Part shown: positions 25,083-37,005 of the stretch, one piece after another | Layout: each line of letters begins with the position of its first letter | How positions within the stretch are numbered: position 1 is the first letter of the stretch | DNA from: Synanceia verrucosa | Lineage: Eukaryota > Chordata > Actinopteri > Perciformes > Synanceiidae | DNA length: 64,000 nt | Direction: 5' to 3' | Assembly (NCBI GenBank): GCA_029721515.1 | Contig: CM056550.1 | Location: 21,217,619-21,281,618, forward strand | Program-made: the position numbers and the translations under genes | The notes under the pieces: generated by a model | Told to the model about the DNA's origin: nothing | The model's database searches: none | What the model saw: only the letters and a program-made list of their open reading frames with translations

Positions 25083-28000
25083 TTAACATTCCAAGATGCT
25101 GTTGACCGCCGCCTCCAGAGCGGAGTCTGTGTCAGCGTGAGGGGGTGAGGTGAGCTGAGGGGGGTACTGGGGCTGGATCGGGTGGGGGGACAGGTGGTGC
25201 GACACCTGGTAGTGCGTCTGTCCTCTTGGTGTTGCAGCAAAAGCGGCTGGGTTAGCGTGGGCGTAACTGTTGGCAGCAGCCAGGCTGTTGTTACCGACAC
25301 TGTTGGGCCCGTAGTGTTGCTGGGATCTCTTCAGCTCCAGGATGCTCTTGTTCTCTGAGAGTGGAGGGTGGAGTCTGTCTGCTACACCTGGTCCTGCAGC
25401 TCCACCCCCTCCTGGGTCTCCGTACCCGGGCTTGGAGTCTGTCCTGTAGGGCGGCTCCGTGGAGCCTCGGTCTGACGGATTCCAGCTGCAGCTGGACGAC
25501 GACTGAGAGGGGAGGGGATCTTGGAAAAGTTTGGATTTTGTCCCGCAACAGAAATCTTCCAAGAAGGTATCTATAAAACAGAAGAAGAGTTCAGTAAAAA
25601 CCTTTCTTTTAACAACAAATTCATTATTCCACTACCCAGTGTCAAGTGTTTTCCACCGCTGCCCTAAATTAACTTTTTGAGTGCCATTGACGTATTCTGA
25701 CATTATTTAAAATCTGACACTTGCGTGCCACCGACGTAATAAAACGTCAAAGCGGTTTTTCGGCAGTGGGTCGTCGATCGCGGTCTCCCGCAGCCTTTGA
25801 GTAATGTTGGTTAAAGTGAATGAGATGATGCTGGAGGCTCTTTGAGGCAAACACGACAGGTGGGCTAATAAACTTGTTCAGCTCTGTATATGTTTATTTT
25901 TACCTGGATCCACTAGTGTCATTCGTTTGTCTTGTGTCAGGTTGCTGCGCTCCTCCTGGTTGAAGGTCCTGTCAATCATCACCATTTCTGACGACGGACT
26001 GGAGCGCTGCAGGGGGGAAGGTTGAGGTAACCTGTCAGCCTTGTGCACGTTGTAACATGAAACACATGAAAATGTGTGTGCTCCTACCTCAGCCTCCACC
26101 ATTAGCAGCCGCCTGTATTTGTTCACCATGGTGTGAGTCCTCATCAGCACTTGAGTTGCAACCGCCTCAAATTCTTCATCCACTGTGAAAAGAAAGTGCC
26201 AAAAACTCTCTATTTGGATGCTCATTTTTGCAGATGCATGACTGCAGTGTCCTATATTTTCTGCAGATTTAACAAAGCTAATGAATATTGAGGCTTCACC
26301 CTGTGAGAACTCCTCCTGGCTTGGTGGAGCCCCCTGGAAAACGTGGTACGGCAGGAGTCTTTGAAGCGCGTTCTCAATTGAATTGAATCGACGCTGATCT
26401 GGCGACAGAACTCCAGCGTGGTCTTTCCTCAGCTGCTGTAAAATCCTGTGGAAATGAGAGGAAAAACGGCTGAATTGCAAGCTGTAGAAACACGAAACAA
26501 CACCTTATGCAAATACATTTGGAGAAGAAATCAAAATAATGCACAGCAAGTCAAAAAAAACTCACATTTCTCCTCTTGTAAGTGGTGGAAGGGCAGGTCT
26601 CTTCTGAGCACTGATCTATAAAGAGAAAGAGCACAAAATAAAGCTGCCATAATATCATAGATATCCACAATAGATATACGGCATATACATGAGTGCAGAG
26701 GAAACAGGGTGTAGGATGAGAGGTGTACCTGAGAGTTCAGCTTTGAATCTTGAGTCATGGCTGGAAGGGAACAAACAAACAAAGTCAAGCTCATAAAGTA
26801 TAGTCGACTACATTTAAATGCACTGGCAACAAAAATGATCAACCCTCGTTACCATGGATGCTGCTGAGCTGCACATGCTTGACAGCAGGTGATGAAGCGT
26901 TCTGGAAAAGTAAAAAGAAAGTACGTCAATCAGGTGACGTTTTTCATGGCAGAGGAAAAACAAACTTGCGTATTCTACCTGTCTGTAGTCTTGTTCCTGC
27001 GTCACAGTACCAGCTAAAGGGGACAGAGAAGTGCAATTCTGAGTTTGAGTCACTAGAAGGCGCTGGACGGGGCTGGACGACACTTGGCCTTGACCGCCGA
27101 GCCCCGCCGTCGCCGGGCCGACCAGAGTCAGCCGCCCGGGAGCGCACGATGACGCCACGGGGGCGGCGTTCCCACAAGAAACTCCGGTCCATGTTTGAGT
27201 TGCTCCAACCTGACTCCTGCTGACGACTCCCTGATTCAAAATCAGCTGGCCTCCCCCCGGCGCTGTGAAGTTCTGCCCAGCAACAATTTGCACTGCATTC
27301 TGACCGGTGATGAGGGTGTTTGAGTTTGGGTCGGCGGGGCCATTGTGGATGGCCTGGGCTGGGGTGAGCGCCAGGGAGTTGGGCAGCAGGAACTGACCAG
27401 GTGGTATGTTTGTCTGGGCCTGCTGCTGCTCCAGGGGCGGCTGCACTACGATGGAGCCATTGGCTGTGTACTGCCCCCCAGGAGAGGCAGTGTTAGCGTT
27501 AACTACATTAGCCATGGTGGTGGGAGTGGGCTGGAGGCCAAGGCTGTAGACTGTCTGAGTGCCAGCTTGAAGGGGTTTAGGCTGGATGGGTTTGACAAGA
27601 GTCTGGGTCCCCCCGGGGCCTCTCTGGATGATGATGTTTTGAAGGGGGATGTTTTTGAAAGGTAGGCCAGCCTGCCCTTGGGTAGGGGCAAACACCTGCC
27701 CACCTGTAGCGGTGCCCCCTGCCGCTGCGACCGGCGCCCCTGGCCTCAGCACAAGCTGAGGACTTCTCTCCAAATTGCTCAGAGTCATCACACCTCCACC
27801 CGCCCCAAACGAGCCCAACACCTGGATGTGCTGAGCGGAGCCATTGGGCAGCTGGGACACCCCCTGCAGGAACTGCCCTGTGGGGAACGCAGCTGTCGCC
27901 GTGGTTACCACGCCCACACCCCCTCCGTAACCCCCAGAGACCAGTTGCTGGGAGGGGAAGGGGACAGGAGCCTGGACCAGGGTGGGAGCGGGCTGCGAGT

Positions 28001-28968
28001 CCAGCAAGGCCTCCTGGGCCAGCGTCTGCTCCGTGATGTCGGCCTCCATGAGCGACTTCTGGAGGATGTCAAAGGGCTGGTCCTCGCCCCCAAGATCCAC
28101 CCCTTCAGGGGAGTTCTCAGACCCCAATTCATCCTCGATGAATGAGAGGCTGCTGGAGAGCTGGAGGCCTGCCCCTGTTGAATCATCGCCGAATTCACCC
28201 ATTGTAGAGGAGCCATCTTTGAGGCCGGAGCTGCTGCCAGCCTGAATGAAGCATTTAGAGAAAATGAACAGGAAGTGGAAAACAGTTTGCATGTGAACTG
28301 CATACGAGAGAGCATTCATTGTGTCTTTCTATAGCATACAAAAAAGGAACTATACCATGAACACATTCGTGTATTTATACACAAACGAATAACAGATAAT
28401 CTCCATATAAAGTCCATCATAACACCAGTGCTGCTACTCACCGTGTCACTAGAAAAGAAGGATCCATCTGACCCATAAGCTGCATTTGTTACATCATCCT
28501 CCTCAATCTGCAGAAACAAAAATCAAACAGAGGATCAGTGGATTCTTTTGTGCATTAAAAGCAAAGTAACTATTCAGGCAAACTTGGCGAGGGAAGACTG
28601 TAAATGCACTCACAGACTTGCTGTTGCTGCCATGGAGATAGTCATTCAGTGCATCCACATCTCTGAAAAAGGCACAGGAGACACTTAAATATACACTTCT
28701 CTTCACATGTGGGTGGTTTTAAAGTGGCTTTACATGTCTTAGGGTAGAGTAACTTAAATTAACTTCACCTAATTCAACAAAAGATGGAAAAATAACAATT
28801 TCAAAGGATAACCCTAGTGATATTACCTATAGGAGGAATAGAAAAATGTATGTAGACACTCTGAATTATGCTTTGAAGATATGTCATAAAGTTATAACAT
28901 GGCCAGTTTCATAAAGGGGTATTTTACCCTAAAATATCCAGAAGATGGCGATCGTCTTCATCATCCAT
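25083..28968 (-). CDS. bicral: BRD4-interacting chromatin-remodelling complex-associated protein-like (GLTSCR1L)
   Basis: BICRAL is a defining subunit of the non-canonical (GBAF) SWI/SNF complex in the nucleus. Eleven coding exons join in phase on the minus strand: 28968-28928, 28662-28614, 28507-28442, 28241-26979, 26901-26853, 26760-26729, 26615-26566, 26445-26300, 26182-26088, 26006-25904 and 25570-25083 (2382 nt, 793 aa). Conserved blocks: start MDDEDDRHLLDILGDVDALN; LSSSLSFIEDEL and EDQPFDILQKSLMEADITEQ in the long exon; Gln/Gly/Val-rich disordered middle with NIIIQRGPGG; the GLTSCR1 domain (LQQLRKDHAGVLSPDQRRF, LQRLLPYHVFQG, VDEEFEAVATQVL, SSEMVMIDRTFNQEER, DKRMTLVDP); and the end EAAVNSILEC. 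NQEER...LVDP and the TBCC/PRPH2 neighbourhood favour BICRAL over BICRA. The protein is shorter than human BICRAL (about 1080 aa), mainly in the disordered parts. Confidence 0.93.
25669..25800 (-). mobile_element. Partial second copy of the piggyBac-like MITE
   Basis: In the last bicral intron, TTAACTTTTTGAGTGCCATT begins a stretch that matches, over about 120 bases, the reverse complement of the right half of the element at 20549-21025 (shared CGTATT, TTTAAAATCTGA, TTTTTCGGCA, GATCG and GGTCTCC blocks). The other end is not recognisable, so it is truncated or diverged. Confidence 0.7.
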
Positions 28969-31327
28969 GACACCTGAAAGAGTATGGACATAGGGATAGA
29001 CTGAGGCAGATGGGGAGATGCCTGGTATGAACTTAAGCTCAATCATGACAATAAAACCTATCAACTTTTGGGTTTTTATTGTGAAATAGTAGATGTGTAA
29101 AGGGTATGTTCGTAGTAAGGACACACCACTCACAGATTTCCAGCAGGAAGCATGGATTCAGTCATTTAGCACTCTTTGTTTCCTGGGCTGCAGGTGAGAA
29201 ACTGCATTGAGGAAGCATGATATGACACAATTAAAACTTGTGAAAAACAGGATGTGGGAGCGTTGGAGAGTGAGGTAGCGGAGATAAAAATAAAGATGGG
29301 TGTGTGAGCAAGAGGCATGCTTCGCAATGTATGTAAGTGAAGGACAGGATGGCCTTCATCCCCTCCTACAGATGTTCATCTCCCACCCATTACCCTCCTC
29401 TGCTGCCCCACATTGGCTGTCTGTACAGACTGAAAATGGCCATTACAGTGTAAATAACTCCACCCTGCTCCATTTACAACATGGTTGTTTGAGTTTCTAC
29501 AGTGAAAAAGGTATTGGCTTTATATTGTGTCAGCCAGCAGAGGAATGTAGCCATCTGTGAGCTACATTATAGAAGGAGGCACTAAACCAATCACTTTAAT
29601 CCAGCAGCGTTTAGATATAGATCAAGTTATGTTTATTTTAATGTAACAGTGATATTTTAACAATGTGGAGCCCATGGTTAAGGAATGTGAGTGTCAGAAA
29701 ATCTAAATTCCTTTAGTCGTGAATGCAACGTTTGAATAAAATGGTCGTGATATTTTATGGCGTGTTTTTCTGTGTTAAAATCGTGGCGATATGAAAGCTG
29801 TGAGAGTGCAAATCGTTTCGACTGCAATGCCACAAAATGGCTGTTACCAGGCTGGCTTCACCACTGAGCCACAGTCAGCCTCCATCTTTGCTTCAGGGAG
29901 AACAAAGACCGTCAGGGCTGCTGTACTGAGCAGACTTTATAGCTGCAAAGTGACTGTTAGATATCGAGAAAACCTGCTAAACGATAAATAACGCTACATA
30001 ATGTGGTTATTTATTTGATATCCACACCAAATAGACGTCATTTTCTCCTCAGAGGGGACATGCTATCAGTGAGGCTCTTTGTCCTTCACAAGCGGACAAA
30101 ACTTTACCGACAATATGTGAGGAAGCAATGTCGACCTCAACAAAAACAAAACATTGACAACAGAAAACCAAACGATTAACACGGTATCATTTTATTTCAT
30201 AAAAAAAGCTCCTTATATGGACTATTTATGTAAAAGAAGTATAGCTTGCTACTCCAAAAGACACAAACTCGACGGTTAGCCCAATCGTTCAGGCATATTT
30301 AACCGTTAGCTACATTTAAAAAAAACGAGACGGTTAAAGTCCCAGTGTTAACCAAAAAAAAAGTATTTTAAGCGCCTCGAATACAGCGGATTTGTAGTTA
30401 TGTCGCCAGGATTTGATCATAATTGTACACGTAAAGCAATCTTTTCCGATAAATTTGAACATTTTGTGTAATTTCGAGCTCAAAACGCAGCCTGCGAAAT
30501 CCGCCCTAGCATGCGTGCATCGACGCAGACCAAGCTAACGTTCGTCCCGGCTGTCGGTGCTGTACAGTTCCGCTGTTGGTTTAGCAAAGCCAGTTATTGT
30601 ACACCCTGTGAGTTTTATTTCCAAAAATAGACTGAATCGACAGAATGATAATCGCATTCATGCAGCACAAAAACGTCCGTCGTCCAGCCTGTAGCGGCTG
30701 GTCGTCGCTGACGTGATCTCTCTTTCTCTGTTGGGGAAGGCTTTCATTTGTCCTCTATGTGGCTCATCTGCCAGCATGAAAAACGTCACATTTGTCTCGA
30801 TATACCGAACCGACGCGTTTCAAACGGAGGCGGATTCTGCGGCAGCCCGTGTTCTGCTCGGGTCTCCGTGCGGAATGGACGCTCCGCCACATTTCACCGA
30901 GAAACACCGGCCTGTTCTGGTTAGCTAGCCGCGGTGTCGACGACGCCTGTTTTGGATCGTAGGTTGGAATTCATCGAAAATGCCAGAGGACTAAAACCGT
31001 GTCGAGCCATACATGTTTATCCCGATTAGCACAACATGAAGACGACTCAAAGAGGCAAACCCTTTTACTCCTTTCTCACTCCTCTTGAAACCCAATATCT
31101 CCATTTGGCAACTTTTAATTTGCTCCCCCCTCCTTCTCCTCCTCCTCCTTCTCCTTCTCCCTCTCCCACTCATATATTTTTCTCACTGTCCCTGTTCTGT
31201 CTCGGATAGATTTTTCTCTCCGCTCAAACCCTCATCCCTCCCTGAAGGAAGGGAGGAAGGAGGCTGTGTGTGTTTTTTCCTTGAAATTTTTATCACAAAA
31301 TTATAATACACTCAAAGGGAAACTCAC

Positions 31328-31410
31328 CGTCATGAAAAAGCAGTGCCTTGTCAACGGGGTTTCCTCGCCATCACCGCACGGGTTGCCGGGGTAGTGCACA
31401 CAGCGACCCA
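31328..31410 (-). promoter_or_regulatory. Candidate non-coding first exon of bicral
   Basis: On the minus strand a GC-rich stretch ends in TTTTTCATGACG followed by a GTGAGT donor, which can splice to the acceptor CTTTCAG just before the start exon (28973). The 5' limit is approximate. Splicing would place an ATG five bases before the exon end, in a different frame from the main start. Confidence 0.4.
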
Positions 31411-32959
31411 GTGCACGCGACTGTCCAAATTTTAATAGGAAATGATAAGCAAACAACGATAAGTCATTCGTAAATACACTTTTTAAATATTATTATGAAT
31501 TATAACAACACGTTAACACTGCCCCTAATGAATAACAGTTAAATGTTATTATGGACTTAATCAGTGCCAACAGTAGAGGGCGGGCCTCTGATGTGTGTGA
31601 GTGTGTGCCACACCTTCATGTTGCCCAGGTATGATTAGATAGAATAGAATAGGATAGAATATTTAGCAGCATAAACAAGTCATAAAAAAGTAATAGTAAT
31701 AAATTACAATAAAACAACAATGGTGAAATAATAGAATAAGTAATAATACATATTTACAGTATGTAATAAAAAAGAAATCGATATGTAGTGGTAAATGAAA
31801 TACAACATTTAGTCTATGGCTGTAATTTATAAATTATAAAATATAAAACAAACATAAAAAGAGAGATAGACAGATAATTATAAAATATAATTATTAAAAA
31901 ATATATTATAAATACATAAATTATTAATATTAATTATAATAACAGATAATCTGAGTGTAGAGAGCTTAAAAAGTGTACTGAGTGCAGTTGAAGAATGAAG
32001 GGAGATTTCTTATTTCTGTGGTTAGGAATTTATTTTTATTTAATTTTGTTTTAAATAGGCTTAATGAATAAACCAGAATACACATACTTCTCACATAACA
32101 CAAAACAGTTGTAAACAAAGAAGTTAACATAAAATCATGATAACAAAGTGGCTATGCCGTCATAGTGTCTGGACATTGTGCCATGTCTGCTTATATAGTT
32201 TTTTCACAAAATAGAAATTGCAGCTACATACTCTGAAATATTAAATACATAGTGACATTATCATTAAGCAAAGTACTGTGCACAGCTGTTGTCATCTTTG
32301 CAGTGGGTGACTGTTTGATTCTTCATGTGGGAGATGGCTTGGCTTTTTTGGTACAAACTGAAAATATTTACAATTACTATTATACATTTTATTAATTATT
32401 TATTTATTGTTGTTTTATTGTATATCGTACTAATAACTCCTTCATGCTGCTGTAATAAAGGAATTTCATGTCATCCAATGGGGGACTCAATAAACATTAT
32501 ATTCAATAAAAATATTCTAAGCCTACTAACATTCAAGAATTTAGGGAAAATTTTGCTATAAACTGAGTAATAACCAGGAATAAAATACTCAATTGTGCAA
32601 TAACAGGAACTTAAGCAAACCATTATATAACCCTGCGATAACTGTGAATTTATCTATAGTTTATAGTAACTGTAAATAGCATTTAATATCTTTTTTTTGT
32701 TGTTTTTTGTGTTTTTGTATATTTTGTTGACTGTCTGTAACCACAATACACTGACAATATGACAATAGAGGCTTTTGATTTGATTGATTTCTGTTATCAA
32801 TGGACTTGATTGACAACAGTAAAATGATTTTGTACAGGCACCACAACGATCATCAGGTGGGCCTATATTTTAATTAAGATATTTTATTTATTATTTTATG
32901 TTGTTAGGCTAATTCTTTTATTTTTAATTTGTACTCATTTTGTACAAATGACACATCCG

Positions 32960-33045
32960 GGACAGTAGGTGGCGGAAGTGTGGCTTTCAACAGCCACGAG
33001 GAAGAAGAAGCGTGACGTATCACTTCCGCATCGAAAGAAAACAAC
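32960..33045 (+). promoter_or_regulatory. tbcc promoter
   Basis: Two ETS-type sites, CGGAAG at 32973-32978 and ACTTCCG at 33022-33028 (opposite orientation), flank a CRE-like TGACGTAT at 33013-33020. All lie within 75 bases of the start codon, an arrangement typical of TATA-less housekeeping promoters. Site use is inferred from the consensus only. Confidence 0.5.
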
Positions 33046-34074
33046 ATGGAGGCAATAACTGAGGGCGGCCATGGAGCCGGGCTTTCCAGTGCTGCGAAGC
33101 TACAAGAGCGGCTGGAGAAGCGGCACCAGGCGAGGGCGGAGGACGCGGAGCGGAGGAGGGAAGCCAAGGAGAGCCGGGCCGTGGCGGAGGAGCAGACCCA
33201 GTACTTCCACAGCGCTTTCAACGCGGAGCGGACGTCCATCGAAGAGCTGCTGTCCAGCTGCTCCGGAGCTGACCGGTCTGCGGTGACCCAGCGGCTGGAG
33301 GAGGCGACGGCCAAAACCCTCCAGCTGCAGAAGTTCCTCAATGACAGCGTGTCGTTCCTACCCCAGTACGACCTGAAGCAAGCCCAGACTGCCCTGCAGA
33401 AGCTCCAAACCTCCCTCACTGAGATCAGAGAGGAGGCGCTGCCCAAGAAGAAGTTTGCCTTTCGAGCTCGTACCAAAGCGTCAGATAAAGCCCCTGCAGC
33501 TCCACCAGTGTCAGACTCACCTGATGCCGGCGGCACACCTGCAGGTTCTGGTAGCACCAAGGGTGGAGCGTCGGAGCAGTGCGGCTTCACCAACATGGAC
33601 GGTGTTCTCCTGACAAAGACGGCCGAGGAGATCCACAAACAAGACGTGCTGTTGAGTCACCTCACCAACTGCAAGGTGCGGCTCTACGGCTCCCCCAGCA
33701 CACTGCACCTGAAACACATCGATGGCTGTGAGATCCTGTGTGGACCTGTGTCCAGCTCGGTCTTCGTGGATCACTGCAGGAGCAGCACTCTGGCCGTGGC
33801 TTGTCAGCAGCTGCGGACCCACAACACCACGGACACTGAGGTGTACCTTCACGTCACCAGCCGGGCCATCATAGAGGACTGTCGTGGGGTCAGTTTCGCC
33901 CCGTTCTCCTGGTCTTACCCGACCCTGCAGGAGGACTTCACCACCTCAGGCTTAGACCAGGATCGAAACAACTGGAGCCAGGTGGATGACTTCAACTGGC
34001 TCGCTGCAGGAACACCTTCCCCCAACTGGACTGTCATTCCTGAAGCAGACAGGAAAACCAGCTGGGACCCCTAG
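33046..34074 (+). CDS. tbcc: Tubulin-folding cofactor C
   Basis: TBCC acts in the cytosol in the final step of alpha/beta-tubulin folding. It binds the cofactor D/E-tubulin supercomplex and triggers GTP hydrolysis by beta-tubulin. The gene is a single uninterrupted frame of 342 residues (human 346; also intronless). Residues 18-125 form a charged helical spectrin-like N domain (LQERLEKRHQARAEDAERRR onwards). A Ser/Pro/Ala/Gly-rich linker spans about 140-175. The C-terminal beta-helix (C-CAP/TBCC) domain runs from about 195 and contains HIDGCEILCGPVSSSVFVDH and LAVACQQLRTH. Arg257 in the QQLR motif corresponds to the catalytic arginine finger. The tail DVDDFNW-like VDDFNWLAAGTPSPNW is also conserved. 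Its neighbours bicral and prph2 are the same as in human 6p21.1. A likely ATTAAA poly(A) signal lies at 34219-34224. Confidence 0.98.
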   Translation: MEAITEGGHGAGLSSAAKLQERLEKRHQARAEDAERRREAKESRAVAEEQTQYFHSAFNAERTSIEELLSSCSGADRSAVTQRLEEATAKTLQLQKFLNDSVSFLPQYDLKQAQTALQKLQTSLTEIREEALPKKKFAFRARTKASDKAPAAPPVSDSPDAGGTPAGSGSTKGGASEQCGFTNMDGVLLTKTAEEIHKQDVLLSHLTNCKVRLYGSPSTLHLKHIDGCEILCGPVSSSVFVDHCRSSTLAVACQQLRTHNTTDTEVYLHVTSRAIIEDCRGVSFAPFSWSYPTLQEDFTTSGLDQDRNNWSQVDDFNWLAAGTPSPNWTVIPEADRKTSWDP

Positions 34075-34218
34075 AAATAGTTCATATGTCATGTCAGTCA
34101 GAACAAAAGAAATGACTTCAGCCCAAACTACATGTATATAACACTGTCCATGTTATTTAATGAAGATCATTTCAGGGCAACAGGGCATTTATCACATATT
34201 TAGATAAAAATCCAACAA

Positions 34219-34224
34219 ATTAAA
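34219..34224 (+). terminator. Polyadenylation signal ATTAAA (tbcc)
   Basis: First good poly(A) hexamer after the tbcc stop, about 145 bases downstream. It is a variant hexamer with no experimental support here. Confidence 0.4.
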
Positions 34225-34706
34225 GTCCTCATTTTGAGTGTTGTGGCCTTAAATGCTTCCTCTTGGCAAACGCTTGGCAAACATTTTCCACTAAAGCGCA
34301 AAATGCAAACTCAAAAAACAACAGGGGAACTCTCTAATATTAACAAAATGTAGAATTTCTTATAAAGCACATTCAAAATTAGTCTATTGTCCATATATTG
34401 ATATTGCTGTGCAAGGTATGAATCTCATTCACGATTCTTGAAAAATACAAATAGATTTGATGATAGATTCTAACCCAAGTTGTTTGTTGACGCTATGTGT
34501 TTATGTTCAGTTGCCAGTTTATTAGGTACACCTGTAGAAAAGACTCATGAAAATCGTGATGGTAGTTTGAAGGTGAGTCAACTTGAATCATATTGCTTTA
34601 TACTAACAGGTGTTTCTATTGTTTTGTCCACCCCATTCATATCAATGAGGTTAGGCTAAATAACAACAATGCACCAGATAAAGTGGCAACTGAGTGTCAT
34701 TATCCA

Positions 34707-34935
34707 AGGCTGCAACTAACAATATTTTTTTAAGTAATTTGCTGATTATTTTCTCAAATAGTCATTTGATCTCCTCATCTTTTCATCTTATTAAAATTCC
34801 AAAAGTTTAGTTTATTGAAACAAAGAAAAAAAAGAAAATCTAAGTCTAAGCTGTGGTTGGTATGTTTTGCATTAAAAAGTGTTTGCAGATTAATCTTGAG
34901 TCAGCTGACTAATCAATTAATTATTTCAGTTGATT
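34707..34935. repeat. GGGCTGCAACTAAC-family MITE copy
   Basis: AAGGCTGCAACTAACAATAT, GCTGATTATTTTCTCAAATA and the closing GACTAATCAATTAATTATTT mark this copy downstream of tbcc. Confidence 0.75.
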
Positions 34936-36074
34936 TTCTTTACTCTCAAACGGTGATATCCACCTGAACGGTCCTTTCATGGTAGCTTTTTAAAACATTA
35001 AGTCCCCTGCTGATTTATTCTCATTCACATTCCTGGTCAGAGGCAGAATTTCTTTGTTAAAAAATAATTTAGTGTGGTTTGAATGGAATATTCAAGGTGA
35101 AAATTGCTGCCAAGGAGGTCTAAAAAAAAAAAAAACCCTACAGATAATGGATATACCACTGGGTTTTAAAGTAGTCAATCATCCTGCACTCAAACTGTAG
35201 AAATCGTTGATTGGCACGATCAAATAGTCCAGCTGATGTAAAACATTTTAAAGTGCATTGAACCATTAAACGAAGGCAGCTTTTCAAAGCACTTTTCTCT
35301 TTCATTCACTGTGAAATCTACAGCATCGTTGAAGCCATTAGAGCAGCTTTGAAGCACAGTGACGCAAAATCAGTTTTCATTCTGGTGGATTTGAATAAAA
35401 TGGGCTGAATAGAGAAACCGCGCTTTTATTCTGCTGAATGGCGCTTACTCAGAGAGAAACTACGTCATCTGTTTTTTTTTAAATGAACTTTTAAAGTATT
35501 AAAAAATTGAAATGAAGAGATTTGCTGCTCAGCAATATGTTTGATTATGCTGTTTTCTATTAATGATACTTATTTTTCCTTCACTACTGAATTTCTGAGA
35601 CAAAGATGGTCGAATCTGTAACTTAACCCTTTACTGTATTCATAAGCAGTTAAATAATTCCTACCACACTTTAATGTGGTTGCACGCAGATATTAGTGTT
35701 AATTAAACAGATAAAGAATCACCATATACTAACAGTCCTCATAGGAGAAGTTTATATAGTAGTGTCGCCTCAGTATCTGACTCATGTTTGTACCAAACAC
35801 AGCGTCAAATATGTCTGCCCAAGTAACAATAAGACAACTAAAATACATTTTTGATGTTTTCTACAGCTGTCTTATTTGTGCATTAACGTGTGGTTATTTA
35901 GAGCTGAACAAATTTATTAGATCTCCTGTCCTGTTTGTCTCAAAGAGCCTCCCTCATCATCTCATTCACTTTACCTGCACTCTTTCTTTCTCACTGAGTT
36001 CCCTACTCTTCACCATTTTGAACAGGAGTTAAACTAATTTCACCTTTTTAAACCCAAATTTGAGCCAGAACACT

Positions 36075-36300
36075 GGAATTCTCTGAGATAAGAGATAAGA
36101 TAGAACTTGTTCATCCCAAAGGAAATTCTTTCGCAACAGTTGCCATATACAGTAGGAAAAATAAGATTTAAAGCTTTTAAAAAATATATACAGTGCAGAA
36201 TAGTGCAAAACCAGCAATCTAAAGAATATAACAATGTACAAAAACATCAACAAAAACTAAAGAGCATTAGTATGCAAATTAATCCAGAATAACAAACAAC
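36075..36300. repeat. LINE-like 3' tail fragment
   Basis: GATAGAACTTGTTCATCCCAAAGGAAATTC resembles the widespread fish motif in which ACTTTATTGATCCC is followed by AAAGGAAATTC at the 3' end of L2/CR1-type LINEs. An A-rich stretch follows. No reverse transcriptase frame is present. Confidence 0.5.
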
Positions 36301-37005
36301 CACTTAAACACATTTGAAAATATAAAAAAAAAATATTATGGTAATCGGCAATACTGTTAATTTAGGGCAGCGACGCCGGGTGGTTGGATAATACATTTGT
36401 TAAGCTCTGTATTTGCTTCGCTTGTGAAGACATCCGGTTTGCATTGAACTTGTGGACGCAACCGTGAATGAGCGCGTTTCCATTATTAGCTCCACTTTCA
36501 TGGCTGCAGTGTTTCTCAGGCTTCGGGCCGATGTCGTCACGGCCACTTGGTGCGATCAATGACCACGTGAACAGCCCAAACCAATTATGGCCCCTGGCAG
36601 CGGCTTACGATCAGGCTCATCTTGTGTGGAGGGATTTCAACAAATTGGATCAGGCCGCTTACAGGGGCTTAGCATGACGTACTGCAACTTTGAGTTTAAT
36701 CATGAGAATCCTCGGCAATCTTCCACCTCTCCAGGAGAACGCAGCATTGCGATTAGCTTCACCTGTGCGTTCAGGAAGGGAAAAACCCAGCGAAAGACAC
36801 TGAATTTGTAGTTTCTGTCACAATGGGACAGGAGATAGTCTTGAAGAAATAACAGTCCCGGGTCCTCCTGGGTTCTTCACCTCTGCTGTTTTGCTGTGGG
36901 ATGGAATACAGGCTGAGTTGGCTCTAATAGCGAAGAGACCGGGAAACAGGATCACCTTGGAGCTCATTTGACTCTCTTCTTCGAGGACACGCCACAGGTT
37001 GAACG

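Larger units (their letters stand above)
28969..33045. other. bicral 5' region and intergenic DNA up to tbcc
   Basis: The bicral start exon extends to the acceptor at 28973. A candidate non-coding first exon ends at a GTGAGT donor at 31328 and begins somewhere near 31400, next to a GC-richer stretch (30480-31430), which is probably the promoter. A CT-rich low-complexity run lies at 31121-31165. From 31430 to 32940 the DNA is very AT-rich, with a degenerate TAGAATAGAATAGGATAGAAT run near 31640. A possible LINE 3'-tail remnant is near 32440-32780. No gene is seen there. Confidence 0.55.
34225..37005. other. Intergenic region between tbcc and prph2
   Basis: AT-rich DNA holding a GGCTGCAACTAAC-type repeat (34707-34935) and a LINE-like 3' tail (36075-36300). 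The last several hundred bases are the prph2 upstream region, GC-richer, with scattered TAATC/GATTAG half-sites of the CRX/OTX type (for example near 36700 and 36750). I cannot define the transcription start. Confidence 0.5.

Noticed and set aside
32904..33638. 244-aa minus-strand frame opposite tbcc
   Set aside because: Antisense shadow; the plus strand is clearly TBCC.
36680..36780. CRX/OTX-like half-sites upstream of prph2 as a defined promoter
   Set aside because: TAATC-type 5-mers are too frequent by chance to call specific sites; mentioned only as context.
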